This document shows, in pieces, positions 1 to 6,534 of a stretch of DNA of 6,534 nt; the first letter of the stretch is position 1, and each line of letters opens with the position of its first letter. The translations under genes were made by a program, and so were the position numbers. Source of the DNA: Porticoccaceae bacterium. GTDB lineage: Bacteria; Pseudomonadota; Gammaproteobacteria; Pseudomonadales; Porticoccaceae. Where the stretch lies: positions 1 through 6,534 of the forward strand of contig NZJL01000097.1 of NCBI GenBank assembly GCA_002692165.1. Direction: 5' to 3'. The notes under the pieces are model-generated. The model was not told the DNA's origin. It saw only the letters and a program-made list of their open reading frames with translations, and searched no databases.

Positions 1-1
1 C

Positions 2-838
2 GATGATCGCCTAACCTTGGAGTCTGGCAATGGATCTACTGAGGACCTGACCGGCCGCATTATCGACCTTATCGCTCCCATCGGACGAGGGCAACGAGGA
101 CTCATTGTAGCCCCTCCGAAGGCCGGGAAAACAATTATGATGCAGCACATTGCACAGTCAATAATACGTAATAATCCAGACTGCTACATAATCGTGCTAC
201 TGATTGATGAGAGGCCTGAAGAGGTTACCGAAATGCAACGCACCGTTCGGGGCGAAGTCGTCGCATCGACCTTCGATGAACCGCCAAATCGGCACGTGCA
301 AGTGGCCGATATGGTGATTGAGAAGGCCAAGCGTTTGGTAGAACACAAAAAAGATGTAGTAATCCTCCTTGACTCGATTACCAGATTGGCGCGGGCATAC
401 AACACCGTGATACCGTCCTCTGGCAAAGTGCTCACCGGAGGTGTTGACGCCCATGCCCTTGAGAAACCGAAGCGGTTTTTCGGGGCTGCACGTAATATAG
501 AGGGTGGTGGAAGTTTAACGATTATTGCCACTTCACTGGTCGATACCGGGTCCAAGATGGATGAGGTCATCTATGAAGAGTTTAAGGGCACGGGCAACAT
601 GGAACTGCATTTAGACAGAAAGATCTCCGAAAAGCGAGTTTATCCCGCGATTAATATTCGCCGCTCTGGCACCAGACGCGAGGAATTGCTTATTGATGAG
701 GTCGAGCTTCAACGGATTTGGATCCTCAGAAAACTCCTCCATGACATGGAGGATCTTACCGCAGCGGAATTCATGGTTGAGAAACTCAAAGGGTTCAAAA
801 ATAATCATGCCTTCTTTGATGCGATGAAGCGCAAATAG
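2..838 (+). CDS. rho: Transcription termination factor Rho, 3' part (partial at left edge)
   Basis: Rho is a hexameric RNA-dependent ATPase and helicase that loads on nascent RNA and ends transcription in the cytoplasm. The frame is open to the left edge: codons before the leucine codon at 17 read DDRLT, so 17 is not a start. The visible 278 residues align to about E. coli Rho 142 to the C-terminus (419), with no length difference. The N-terminal RNA-binding domain is therefore missing only because of the window edge. Visible motifs, with E. coli equivalents: Walker A APPKAGKT (K181, K184, T185), catalytic ERPEE (E211, R212), Walker B VVILLDS (D265), Q-loop [12 protein letters not shown]-loop lysine in DTGSK (K326), GTGN (G337) and arginine finger RSGTR (R366). 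Every one is intact, so the ATPase core should work. The stop is TAG at 836-838, and ubiD starts 54 bases later. Confidence 0.98.
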   Translation, partial: DDRLTLESGNGSTEDLTGRIIDLIAPIGRGQRGLIVAPPKAGKTIMMQHIAQSIIRNNPDCYIIVLLIDERPEEVTEMQRTVRGEVVASTFDEPPNRHVQVADMVIEKAKRLVEHKKDVVILLDSITRLARAYNTVIPSSGKVLTGGVDAHALEKPKRFFGAARNIEGGGSLTIIATSLVDTGSKMDEVIYEEFKGTGNMELHLDRKISEKRVYPAINIRRSGTRREELLIDEVELQRIWILRKLLHDMEDLTAAEFMVEKLKGFKNNHAFFDAMKRK

Positions 839-892
839 CTTTCCCTTCGAGAGACGTTTGGAGTCTAAAGTGCGACCAAACACATTCATTGT

Positions 893-2365
893 ATGAAATA
901 CATCGATCTCAGAGACTTTCTCAATTCCCTTGAGCAACAAAACGAATTAGTGAGGATTTCCTCACCGGTCGATCCCTTCTTGGAAATTACAGAAATCAGC
1001 GATCGAACCCTAAGAGCAGGAGGCCCAGCGCTTCTTTTTGAGCATCCAAAACATCATAATATTCCAATACTAACTAATTTATTTGGCACCCCTAAACGCG
1101 TAGCAATGGGAATGGGTATGGAAAGTGTTGCAGACCTGCGCCATGTGGGAACCTTATTAGCATTCCTAAAAGAGCCAGATCCTCCCAAAAGCCTGAGTGA
1201 CTTTTGGGAAAAACGACATAAGTTTAGACAAGTTCTCAATATGCCAATAAAAGTACTTAAAAAGGCACCATGTCAAGAACTCATCATAGAAAAGGAAAAT
1301 GTTGACCTCGACGATATACCTATCCAAACATGTTGGCCAGGAGACAAAGGCCCTCTTGTAACTTGGGCCTTAGTGGTGACCCGCGGACCTTTTAAAGAAC
1401 GGCAAAACCTCGGCATCTATCGCATGCAAAAGCTAAAAAAAAATAAACTCATACTGCGCTGGCTAGCGCATAGAGGAGGCGCGCTAGACTATCAGGATTG
1501 GAAAACAGAGCATCCCAATAAGCCATATCCGGTTTCGGTTGCACTTGGTGCTGACCCAGCCACTACGCTGGCTGCAGTTACTCCAATACCTGATACTCTT
1601 TCTGAGTATGCCTTTGCTGGGCTGCTTCGAGGAGAAAATACTCAGGTGGTTAAATGTGTTGGCAGCAACCTCCAGGTCCCTGCCACAGCCGAATTCATTC
1701 TAGAGGGACATATCAAGCCTGGTGAAACTGCAAAAGAGGGTCCCTTTGGAGACCACACCGGCTATTATAATGAGACTGAGATTTTTCCGGTATTTACCGT
1801 TGAGAGGATTACTCATCGAAGAAATCCAATATACCATAGCACCTATACTGGGAGGCCGCCCGACGAACCGGCGATTCTCGGAGTGGCTTTAAATGAAGTG
1901 TTCATTCCTATATTACAAAAGCAGTTTCCAGAAATCACAGACTTTTATCTGCCTCCTGAAGGTTGCTCTTATCGCCTCGCAATAGTAAGCATAAAAAAAC
2001 AATATCCTGGTCATGCAAAACGGATAATGATGGGTATCTGGTCTTTCCTCAAACAATTTATGTACACAAAAATTGTGATCGTTACTGATGAAGATATTAA
2101 CATTCGCAATTGGCAAGATGTAATTTGGGCAATAACAACTCGCATGGATCCAATCCGGGATACGGTGATGTTGGACCAAACTCCAATTGACTATTTAGAC
2201 TTTGCCTCGCCCACATCGGGACTTGGATCAAAGATGGGTATGGATGCAACGAACAAGTTGTCTGGTGAAACTAATCGCGAATGGGGCGAGCCTATTGCAA
2301 TGACTGATGGTGTCAAATCTAGAGTCGACAGCATATGGGAATCGCTTGGTATAACGCTGAAATGA
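893..2365 (+). CDS. ubiD: UbiD, 4-hydroxy-3-polyprenylbenzoate decarboxylase
   Basis: UbiD removes the carboxyl group of 4-hydroxy-3-polyprenylbenzoate in aerobic ubiquinone synthesis, using the prenylated FMN made by UbiX (not in this window). The 490-residue product matches E. coli UbiD (497) along its whole length. It begins [10 protein letters not shown], against E. coli MDAMKYNDLRDFL, which supports the ATG at 893. An in-frame TAA at 866-868 rules out a long N-terminal extension. Visible active-site residues: metal ligands N172 (ERQNLGIYR) and E238 (DTLSEYA), cofactor-binding IYR 175-177, RWL 189-191 and RG 194-195, and proton donor D287 in [11 protein letters not shown]. Other family blocks are [41 protein letters not shown] and the C-terminal [14 protein letters not shown]. 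No clear Shine-Dalgarno sequence lies 5-10 bases before the start. The permease gene follows after 15 bases, so cotranscription is likely. Confidence 0.97.
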   Translation: MKYIDLRDFLNSLEQQNELVRISSPVDPFLEITEISDRTLRAGGPALLFEHPKHHNIPILTNLFGTPKRVAMGMGMESVADLRHVGTLLAFLKEPDPPKSLSDFWEKRHKFRQVLNMPIKVLKKAPCQELIIEKENVDLDDIPIQTCWPGDKGPLVTWALVVTRGPFKERQNLGIYRMQKLKKNKLILRWLAHRGGALDYQDWKTEHPNKPYPVSVALGADPATTLAAVTPIPDTLSEYAFAGLLRGENTQVVKCVGSNLQVPATAEFILEGHIKPGETAKEGPFGDHTGYYNETEIFPVFTVERITHRRNPIYHSTYTGRPPDEPAILGVALNEVFIPILQKQFPEITDFYLPPEGCSYRLAIVSIKKQYPGHAKRIMMGIWSFLKQFMYTKIVIVTDEDINIRNWQDVIWAITTRMDPIRDTVMLDQTPIDYLDFASPTSGLGSKMGMDATNKLSGETNREWGEPIAMTDGVKSRVDSIWESLGITLK

Positions 2366-2380
2366 CAGTAAGAACGCGGT

Positions 2381-3757
2381 ATGAGGTACAAAATTAAAAC
2401 CCCCAACTCCCAATTCCAACTATTCGCTACCAGACGTTTCCTCCCACTATTCGTTACCCAGTTTCTCGGCGCGCTAAATGATAACCTATTCAAGCAGGGC
2501 CTACTAATAATTGTGGTCAGCCAAATGGTTTTGATTGAAGGAAGTAGCGCAGATTTTTTTACGAATCTAGCTGCGGGTCTTTTCATTCTCCCATATTTCC
2601 TCTTTTCAACAACCGCTGGCCAGCTAGCTGACAGTTATGACAAAGCGATTCTAATCAGAAGGATTAAGCTAGCAGAGATGCTTATAATGACATTGGGGGC
2701 TTACTCGCTTTATGCCTTAAATCTCAATTTAATGCTCACGGTGCTTTTCCTACTAGGTATACAATCGGCGTTTTTTGGGCCTCTAAAATATGCAATCATT
2801 CCTCAGCATCTTGAACCAGGCGAACTCTTAGCGGGAAATGCTCAAGTTGGCATGGGCACCTTTGTATCAATCTTGTTGGGAACGCTAATTGGTGGCTGGC
2901 TTGTTACCATATCAAGTGGGCGTCTTATACTGGGTGTTGCCACGATATCTGTTGCAACTATCGGCTGGCTGTCAAGCACAGCAATTCCGGCTGCACCGCC
3001 TTTTGATTCAAACACACCTCGCTGGAATCCATTCCGAGATTCGTTAAGTAACTTTCGCTTGGCTCAAAAAAATAAAACTGTTTTTTATTGCGTTTTGAGC
3101 ATCTCCTGGTTTTGGTTATTTGGCAGTTGTTTCTTAACCCAAGTCCCCAACTTCGCGGTCCAAAATTTGCAGGGAGAGCCGTTATTAAGTTCTATATTGA
3201 TAGCGGCCTTCATTATAGGAGTCGCTATTGGATGCCTGACATGCAATACCTTGTCTGGGAAGCGAGTGGAACCAGGTATCATTCCTTTCGGAACTCTGGG
3301 AATAAGTCTCTTCAGCATGCACCTTTACTTTAGTTTCATTTCTTACGCGGACAACCTCAGTCCAGAATCGTTAATTTCCATAACAACTTTCCTTAAAATT
3401 AACGACGGAGTTCAAATCTTGATTGATTTAATTCTGATCGGTGCTTTCGGAGGTTTATTTATAGTGCCTCTTTATTCGATCATTCAGGAAAGAACCGAAA
3501 AAGGTAAACGCGCTAGGATAATTGCGGTAAACAACATTATAAACGCCGTCTTCATGGTGCTAGGGAGCATCTTGGGGATTACTTTTCTTGCTATCCTCGG
3601 CTGGAGTATACCCCAATTTTTCTTATTAATGGCTCTATTAAATTTACTGTTTTCAGGTTTTATTTTCTCCCGAATTCCTGAGTTTTTAGAACGCTTTAAA
3701 ATTTGGGTAGCAACCACTGCTTGTTGTCTTAAACGGTTTTTCATTGGGCGAGCATAA
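2381..3757 (+). CDS. MFS permease, LplT / acyltransferase-fusion type (possible lysophospholipid transporter)
   Basis: This is a 458-residue inner-membrane permease of the major facilitator superfamily, with about twelve hydrophobic segments and a short basic tail. Recognised blocks: opening RRFLPLFVTQFLGALNDNLF (18-37), motif A-like AGQLADSYDKAILIRR (79-94), FFGPLKYAIIPQHL (131-144), SISWFWLFGSCFLTQVPNF (240-258), and GLFIVPLYSIIQERTEKGKR (358-377) followed by AVNNIINAVFMVLGS. These are typical of LplT and of the transporter half of MFS-PlsC-acyl-ACP synthetase fusion proteins, which flip and re-acylate lysophospholipids. Substrate is inferred from family only. The protein ends at IPEFLERFKIW plus 17 residues, about where the PlsC domain would start in the fusions, and no acyltransferase code follows. 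G157 in AGNAQVGMGTF sits where I recall a conserved glutamate. The start ATG lies 15 bases after the ubiD stop, with only a weak TAAGA upstream. Confidence 0.88.
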   Translation: MRYKIKTPNSQFQLFATRRFLPLFVTQFLGALNDNLFKQGLLIIVVSQMVLIEGSSADFFTNLAAGLFILPYFLFSTTAGQLADSYDKAILIRRIKLAEMLIMTLGAYSLYALNLNLMLTVLFLLGIQSAFFGPLKYAIIPQHLEPGELLAGNAQVGMGTFVSILLGTLIGGWLVTISSGRLILGVATISVATIGWLSSTAIPAAPPFDSNTPRWNPFRDSLSNFRLAQKNKTVFYCVLSISWFWLFGSCFLTQVPNFAVQNLQGEPLLSSILIAAFIIGVAIGCLTCNTLSGKRVEPGIIPFGTLGISLFSMHLYFSFISYADNLSPESLISITTFLKINDGVQILIDLILIGAFGGLFIVPLYSIIQERTEKGKRARIIAVNNIINAVFMVLGSILGITFLAILGWSIPQFFLLMALLNLLFSGFIFSRIPEFLERFKIWVATTACCLKRFFIGRA

Positions 3758-3812
3758 GATCTTTTCAACAAGCCCAACTGGCAAGCGATGTATTAACTCA
3801 ATCACCGCTGTA

Positions 3813-3845
3813 AGGTGTTTTATGGGTGAAATACCATTTACACTT
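3813..3845 (+). promoter_or_regulatory. Imperfect hairpin over the small-ORF ribosome binding site
   Basis: AGGTG at 3813-3817 can pair with CACTT at 3841-3845 (one G-U pair). Inside that, ATGG at 3822-3825 pairs with CCAT at 3834-3837, separated by a TTTT / TTA internal loop. The outer arm covers the ribosome binding site of the small open frame and the inner arm covers its ATG, so folding would block its translation. The stem is short and AT-rich, and no T run follows, so it is not a terminator. It may be a chance pairing. Confidence 0.2.
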
Positions 3846-3914
3846 GAGCGGGGTGAGGCGACAGCTTGTGATCTTGTTTATACTAATCAGCAACTGAACT
3901 TTATTCCACAGTGA
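3822..3914 (+). CDS. Candidate 30-residue small protein or leader peptide (unproven)
   Basis: The frame reads MGEIPFTLERGE, then ATACDLVYTNQQLNFIPQ, and stops at TGA 3912-3914, followed directly by TAA. TAAGGTG at 3811-3817 is a good ribosome binding site match, with AGG six bases before the ATG. That is better than the sites before ubiD or the adaptor. The frame is the same as that of the adaptor, whose ATG lies 12 bases after the stop, so translational coupling is possible. I recognise no family. There is no membrane segment or run of repeated codons such as an amino-acid attenuator would have. The frame is open back to 3711 without a start, so a chance open stretch is a fair alternative. 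If the -10 at 3879 is used, this frame would not be on that transcript. Confidence 0.2.
   Translation: MGEIPFTLERGEATACDLVYTNQQLNFIPQ
3879..3884 (+). promoter_or_regulatory. Weak candidate -10 hexamer upstream of the efflux operon
   Basis: TATACT differs from the TATAAT consensus at one base and lies 42 bases before the adaptor start, in the only gap large enough for an operon promoter. The six bases at a 17-base spacing (AGGCGA, 3856-3861) do not resemble TTGACA, and there is no properly spaced TGn extension. If used, it would need an activator or would be weak. Confidence 0.2.
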
Positions 3915-3926
3915 TAAAACCTGCCA

Positions 3927-5135
3927 ATGATTGAGAAAAAGACCACAATCACCCTCTCTGTCTTAAGTCTCGGGCTGTTCTTAATCTGGGCGCTGGTTTA
4001 TTTGAGACCCGCTCCAGAACAAATTGAGCGTCCAAAACCCAGTCCGTTGAATGCAGCAGTTATGGAAGCTAGCCTTGTTCAGCATCGAGTAGAGGTTTTT
4101 TCTCAGGGAACCGTTGTGCCCAAACGCCAAGTCCAGTTAGTAGCGCAGGTATCGGGGCAAATCAAGTCTGTATCAGATAACTTCGCTGATGGTGCTTTTT
4201 TTTCGGACAACGAGTTATTGATCCAGATCGAGCCCATTGACTATGAGTTAGCATTTACAATTGCCGATGCCGCGGTAGCTAACGCGGAAGAGCGAGTCGC
4301 TATCGAAAAAGGCCTAAGTCGTCAGGCAAAACGAGAGTGGAGAGATTTGGGCGACGAGCAAGCAAACAACCTCTTTCTTAGAAAACCCCAACTAAACGCA
4401 GCGAAAGCGAATCTTGCATCAGCCAAGGCAGAGTTGAAAAGGGCCAAGTTGAGCATTAAGAGAACCTCCATCAGAGGAGCATTTGATGGTAGGATTGAGA
4501 GCACCCTAGCAAATGTGGGTCAGTTCGTTACACCCGGAACAGCCCTAGCTTCTGTCTACGCCATCGATGTCGCAGAAGTTCGACTGCCGTTGACCGAGCA
4601 TCAGGCCGAATTAATCGATCTACCCTCAGGCAGGCAGATTCCATCACGAGACGATTTACCGATTGTTGAAATCTTGGGTGGGACAGGAAATAGCAAGCAC
4701 CTCTGGAAGGGGGTAATCGTTAGGACAGAAGCATCAATCGATGTCAGAAATCGGATGATTTATGCCGTAGCCGAATTCACAGATCCATATCCCTCGTCTG
4801 CGGCGATCGGATTCCCCCCTCTCGAAGTAGGCCGCTTTGTAGAGGCCAAGGTAACTGGAAAAATTCTGAACGACGTAGTGGCGCTGCCAAGACATTGCAT
4901 CTACAGGTCAACTCAAGTCCTAAGCGTTTCGAAAAAAAATACCATACATTTTACTGAAGTCCAGATCCTTCAATTGACTGAAGATATGGCGCTGGTGCGC
5001 GGAATCGAGGAGAGGATGCGAATTGTGGTTTCTCCAATAACTGATCCTTATGAGGGAATGGCTATATCCCCCTCGCCTCCACCAATTGCACCTGCCATTC
5101 TTACAATTCCCAGCCCACTCGATCAGGTCCTATGA
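3927..5135 (+). CDS. RND efflux periplasmic adaptor (membrane fusion protein, HlyD/AcrA type)
   Basis: The adaptor of a tripartite efflux system joins the inner-membrane RND pump to an outer-membrane channel through the periplasm. The 402-residue product has an uncleaved-looking N-terminal anchor (about 7-27) after a KK pair. There is no lipobox cysteine, so it is probably membrane-anchored rather than a lipoprotein. Next come the first half of the barrel-sandwich domain (GTVVPKRQVQLVAQVSGQI, 61-79, to about 102) and an alanine- and charge-rich helical hairpin of coiled-coil type (about 105-178). The second sandwich half (TSIRGAFDGRIES, 180-192, then VGQFVTPGTAL) is followed by a beta-barrel (about 212-310) and a membrane-proximal domain with VVALPRHCIYR (317-327). 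No clear Shine-Dalgarno sequence precedes the ATG, and tandem in-frame stops TGA TAA at 3912-3917 exclude an extension. The stop overlaps the pump start. Substrate cannot be told. Confidence 0.93.
   Translation: MIEKKTTITLSVLSLGLFLIWALVYLRPAPEQIERPKPSPLNAAVMEASLVQHRVEVFSQGTVVPKRQVQLVAQVSGQIKSVSDNFADGAFFSDNELLIQIEPIDYELAFTIADAAVANAEERVAIEKGLSRQAKREWRDLGDEQANNLFLRKPQLNAAKANLASAKAELKRAKLSIKRTSIRGAFDGRIESTLANVGQFVTPGTALASVYAIDVAEVRLPLTEHQAELIDLPSGRQIPSRDDLPIVEILGGTGNSKHLWKGVIVRTEASIDVRNRMIYAVAEFTDPYPSSAAIGFPPLEVGRFVEAKVTGKILNDVVALPRHCIYRSTQVLSVSKKNTIHFTEVQILQLTEDMALVRGIEERMRIVVSPITDPYEGMAISPSPPPIAPAILTIPSPLDQVL
5125..5135 (+). promoter_or_regulatory. Ribosome binding site and ATGA overlap coupling adaptor and pump
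   Basis: AGG at 5125-5127 lies four bases before the pump ATG at 5132. That ATG shares bases with the adaptor stop TGA at 5133-5135. The four-base ATGA overlap is a usual sign of translational coupling and fixes the pump start, since the next residues (MRRLVSWFVRDPVAANLL) form the standard N-terminus of the family. Confidence 0.75.
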
Positions 5136-6534
5136 GGAGACTAGTATCTTGGTTTGTTCGCGATCCGGTCGCAGCGAACCTGCTGATGATTCTTATCCTC
5201 GTTGGTAGCGTATTCGGGAGCCTCAAAATAGGTAAAGAATTCTTCCCGAATATTCCCTCGGACTACATTAATATTACAAAATCGTATCCGGGTGCAGGGC
5301 CTACCGAAGTCGAAGAACAGATCGTCATACCCATAGAAGAAGCTATCTACAACCTCGAGGGAGTAGCGGAAATTGATTCGGTCGCAAACCGAGGTTATGG
5401 CCGCGTCGGCGTGGAAGTAGAGATCGGCTATGACAGAGATACTTTGGTCAATGAAATTAAGACCCGAGTAAATGCCATCACGACCTTTCCACAGGATTCT
5501 GAGGAAGAAATCGTCGTTGCCCAAGATAAGCGCACAATAGTTATGAGACTTGCTGTGTATGGAAACGTTGATAAAAGAGTGGTAAAAAAATTCGCACAAA
5601 AAATCCGAGATGATATTGCGAGGTTGCCTTCAGTTGAATCCGCAGATTTAGTAGGCGAAAGTCGGCCGCAGATCGAAATCGAATTATCTGAACTGGACAT
5701 GCGTCGCTATGGTATCTCCTTCGAGCAGGTTTCCAATGCTATCCGTCGATCGTCAATAAATGTGCCAGCTGGATCGATTGATGGAGAAAGAGGAACAATT
5801 CAACTGCAGGCCCGAGGCCAGTCATACACAGAGGAAGATTTTCGCGAGATTGTCTTAGCCAGCCCTCTTGATGGATCAGTAATAAGGGTCCGCGACGTGG
5901 CGACCGTTCGAGAAACAGAAGAACGCAAGAACTTTTTAATGCGATTCAACGGAGAGAATGCCGTACAAATTGATGTACTTATCGCCTCGCAGGACCCAGA
6001 CGTTCAAGCGTCATCTTATGCGGTAAGGGAATATATCGAAAACCAAAGCAATTTAATGCCTGCCGTTATCAAGATTGAACCTGTTACGGACCTCTCACAA
6101 CCTTTCTCGGACCGGCTGAATCTCTTATCTGGAAATGCTCTCGGTGGGCTTGTTCTTGTCTTTATTGTACTCATGCTCTTTCTCAATCCGATGTTAGCAT
6201 TCTGGGTCTCAGCTGGAATCGGCATAGCATACGCCGGTGCCCTCTGGATACTGCCAAGCGTTGGCGTTAGCATCAATATGCTCTCCATGTTTGCGTTTTT
6301 GCTGATATTAGGAATAGTCGTGGACGATGCCATAATTGTCGGTGAAAGCGTTTACAGATATAAGGAGAATGGTTACGATGGTCTAGAGGCATCAGAACTG
6401 GGGACTCATGCAGTACTTAAGCCAGTCACACTAGCCGTAATCAGCACAATGGTTCTCTTCGTGCCAATGCTTTTTTTGCCAGGTGCATGGGCAAAAGCCG
6501 CATACTCTATACCAATGGTTACGCTTGTAGCACT
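5132..6534 (+). CDS. RND efflux pump, inner-membrane permease (partial at right edge)
   Basis: RND pumps of the AcrB type are trimers of about 1,000-1,050 residues that export drugs, metals or lipophilic compounds using the proton gradient. 467 codons are visible with no stop, so somewhat less than half is present. Seen in order: short cytoplasmic start and TM1 (about 13-33), KIGKEFFPNI (32-41), first porter region with the typical YPGAGPTEVEEQIVIPIEEA (52-71), second porter region with VSNAIRRSSINVPAGSID (200-217) and VIRVRDVATVR (250-260), TM2 and TM3 (about 334-375), then TM4 with LGIVVDDAIIVGES (393-406). The paired aspartates 398-399 match the AcrB proton-relay pair D407-D408. The GESVYRY ending resembles a less-studied RND branch rather than AcrB itself (VENVER). 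Substrate is unknown. It is coupled to the adaptor gene by an ATGA overlap. Confidence 0.95.
   Translation, partial: MRRLVSWFVRDPVAANLLMILILVGSVFGSLKIGKEFFPNIPSDYINITKSYPGAGPTEVEEQIVIPIEEAIYNLEGVAEIDSVANRGYGRVGVEVEIGYDRDTLVNEIKTRVNAITTFPQDSEEEIVVAQDKRTIVMRLAVYGNVDKRVVKKFAQKIRDDIARLPSVESADLVGESRPQIEIELSELDMRRYGISFEQVSNAIRRSSINVPAGSIDGERGTIQLQARGQSYTEEDFREIVLASPLDGSVIRVRDVATVRETEERKNFLMRFNGENAVQIDVLIASQDPDVQASSYAVREYIENQSNLMPAVIKIEPVTDLSQPFSDRLNLLSGNALGGLVLVFIVLMLFLNPMLAFWVSAGIGIAYAGALWILPSVGVSINMLSMFAFLLILGIVVDDAIIVGESVYRYKENGYDGLEASELGTHAVLKPVTLAVISTMVLFVPMLFLPGAWAKAAYSIPMVTLVA

Larger units (their letters stand above)
3758..3926. other. Intergenic region between the permease gene and the efflux operon
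   Basis: This is the only gap of more than 60 bases between the genes. It holds the 3822-3914 small open frame, an imperfect hairpin at 3813-3845 and a TATACT hexamer at 3879-3884. No long stem followed by a run of T is present, so I see no convincing intrinsic terminator for the permease gene. It is too short for a regulator gene, and no recognisable operator repeat was found. A promoter for the adaptor-pump pair is expected here on gene-layout grounds, but the sequence does not fix its position. Confidence 0.6.

Noticed and set aside
17..19. TTG at 17 as the rho start codon
   Set aside because: The frame is open to the left edge, and codons 2-16 keep similarity to the segment of Rho before GNGSTEDL. 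The gene is cut by the window and does not start here.
184..570. Long minus-strand open frame inside rho
   Set aside because: It lies antisense to a highly conserved, clearly coding gene, resembles no known protein and has no ribosome binding site of its own. It is a shadow frame.
856..881. Inverted repeat GTTTGG / CCAAAC between rho and ubiD, as a possible rho terminator or leader structure
   Set aside because: The stem is only six pairs with a 14-base loop and no T run after it. This is within chance for the region.
3088..3333. 81-codon plus-strand frame overlapping the permease gene in another frame
   Set aside because: The permease frame carries the family motifs through this stretch (SISWFWLFGSCFLTQVPNF). 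The alternative product has no recognisable features.
3744..3777. Inverted repeat TTGGGC / GCCCAA across the permease stop codon, with the palindrome AAGATCTT between the arms, as a terminator
   Set aside because: The loop is 22 bases and no T run follows. GCTTGTT at 3719-3725 competes for overlapping bases with AACAAGC at 3767-3773. No intrinsic terminator shape results.
3803..3821. CACC / GGTG hairpin followed by TTTT as an intrinsic terminator
   Set aside because: Four pairs with a seven-base loop and four T are too weak. The GGTG arm is better explained as part of the ribosome binding site at 3811-3817.
5141..5700. Minus-strand open frames opposite the beginning of the pump gene
   Set aside because: The plus strand here encodes an unbroken RND pump with all expected motifs. 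The minus-strand products are low-complexity shadows.

Overview
The window looks like ordinary chromosomal DNA from a gammaproteobacterium with moderate base composition. Rho and UbiD both follow the Escherichia coli proteins almost position for position. The rho-ubiD adjacency, which I recall from Pseudomonas-type genomes, also fits. I cannot name a genus. All genes are on the plus strand and tightly packed.

Layout: (1) positions 2-838 hold the 3' two thirds of rho (transcription termination factor); its N-terminal RNA-binding domain lies off the left edge. (2) 893-2365 is a complete ubiD, the prenylated-FMN decarboxylase of ubiquinone synthesis. (3) 2381-3757, 15 bases after ubiD, is a 12-helix-type MFS permease of the LplT / acyltransferase-fusion type. 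It stops where the acyltransferase half would begin in the fused proteins. (4) 3758-3926 is the only sizeable intergenic stretch (169 bases). It holds a 30-codon open frame with a good ribosome binding site, an imperfect hairpin over that site, and a weak -10-like hexamer. (5) 3927-5135 is an RND efflux periplasmic adaptor. It overlaps by four bases (ATGA) the start of (6) the RND inner-membrane pump, 5132 to the right edge, of which 467 codons are visible.

Functionally there are three blocks: transcription termination (rho), membrane lipid and quinone biology (ubiD and the permease), and a two-gene tripartite efflux operon. The efflux pair is clearly one translational unit. ubiD and the permease are probably cotranscribed. 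No outer-membrane channel gene and no regulator gene for the pump is visible.

I found no mobile element, CRISPR array, tRNA or rRNA, and no convincing new defence or metabolic system. The two points most worth a second look are the stand-alone permease that resembles half of a fusion protein, and the small open frame with its hairpin just upstream of the efflux operon.
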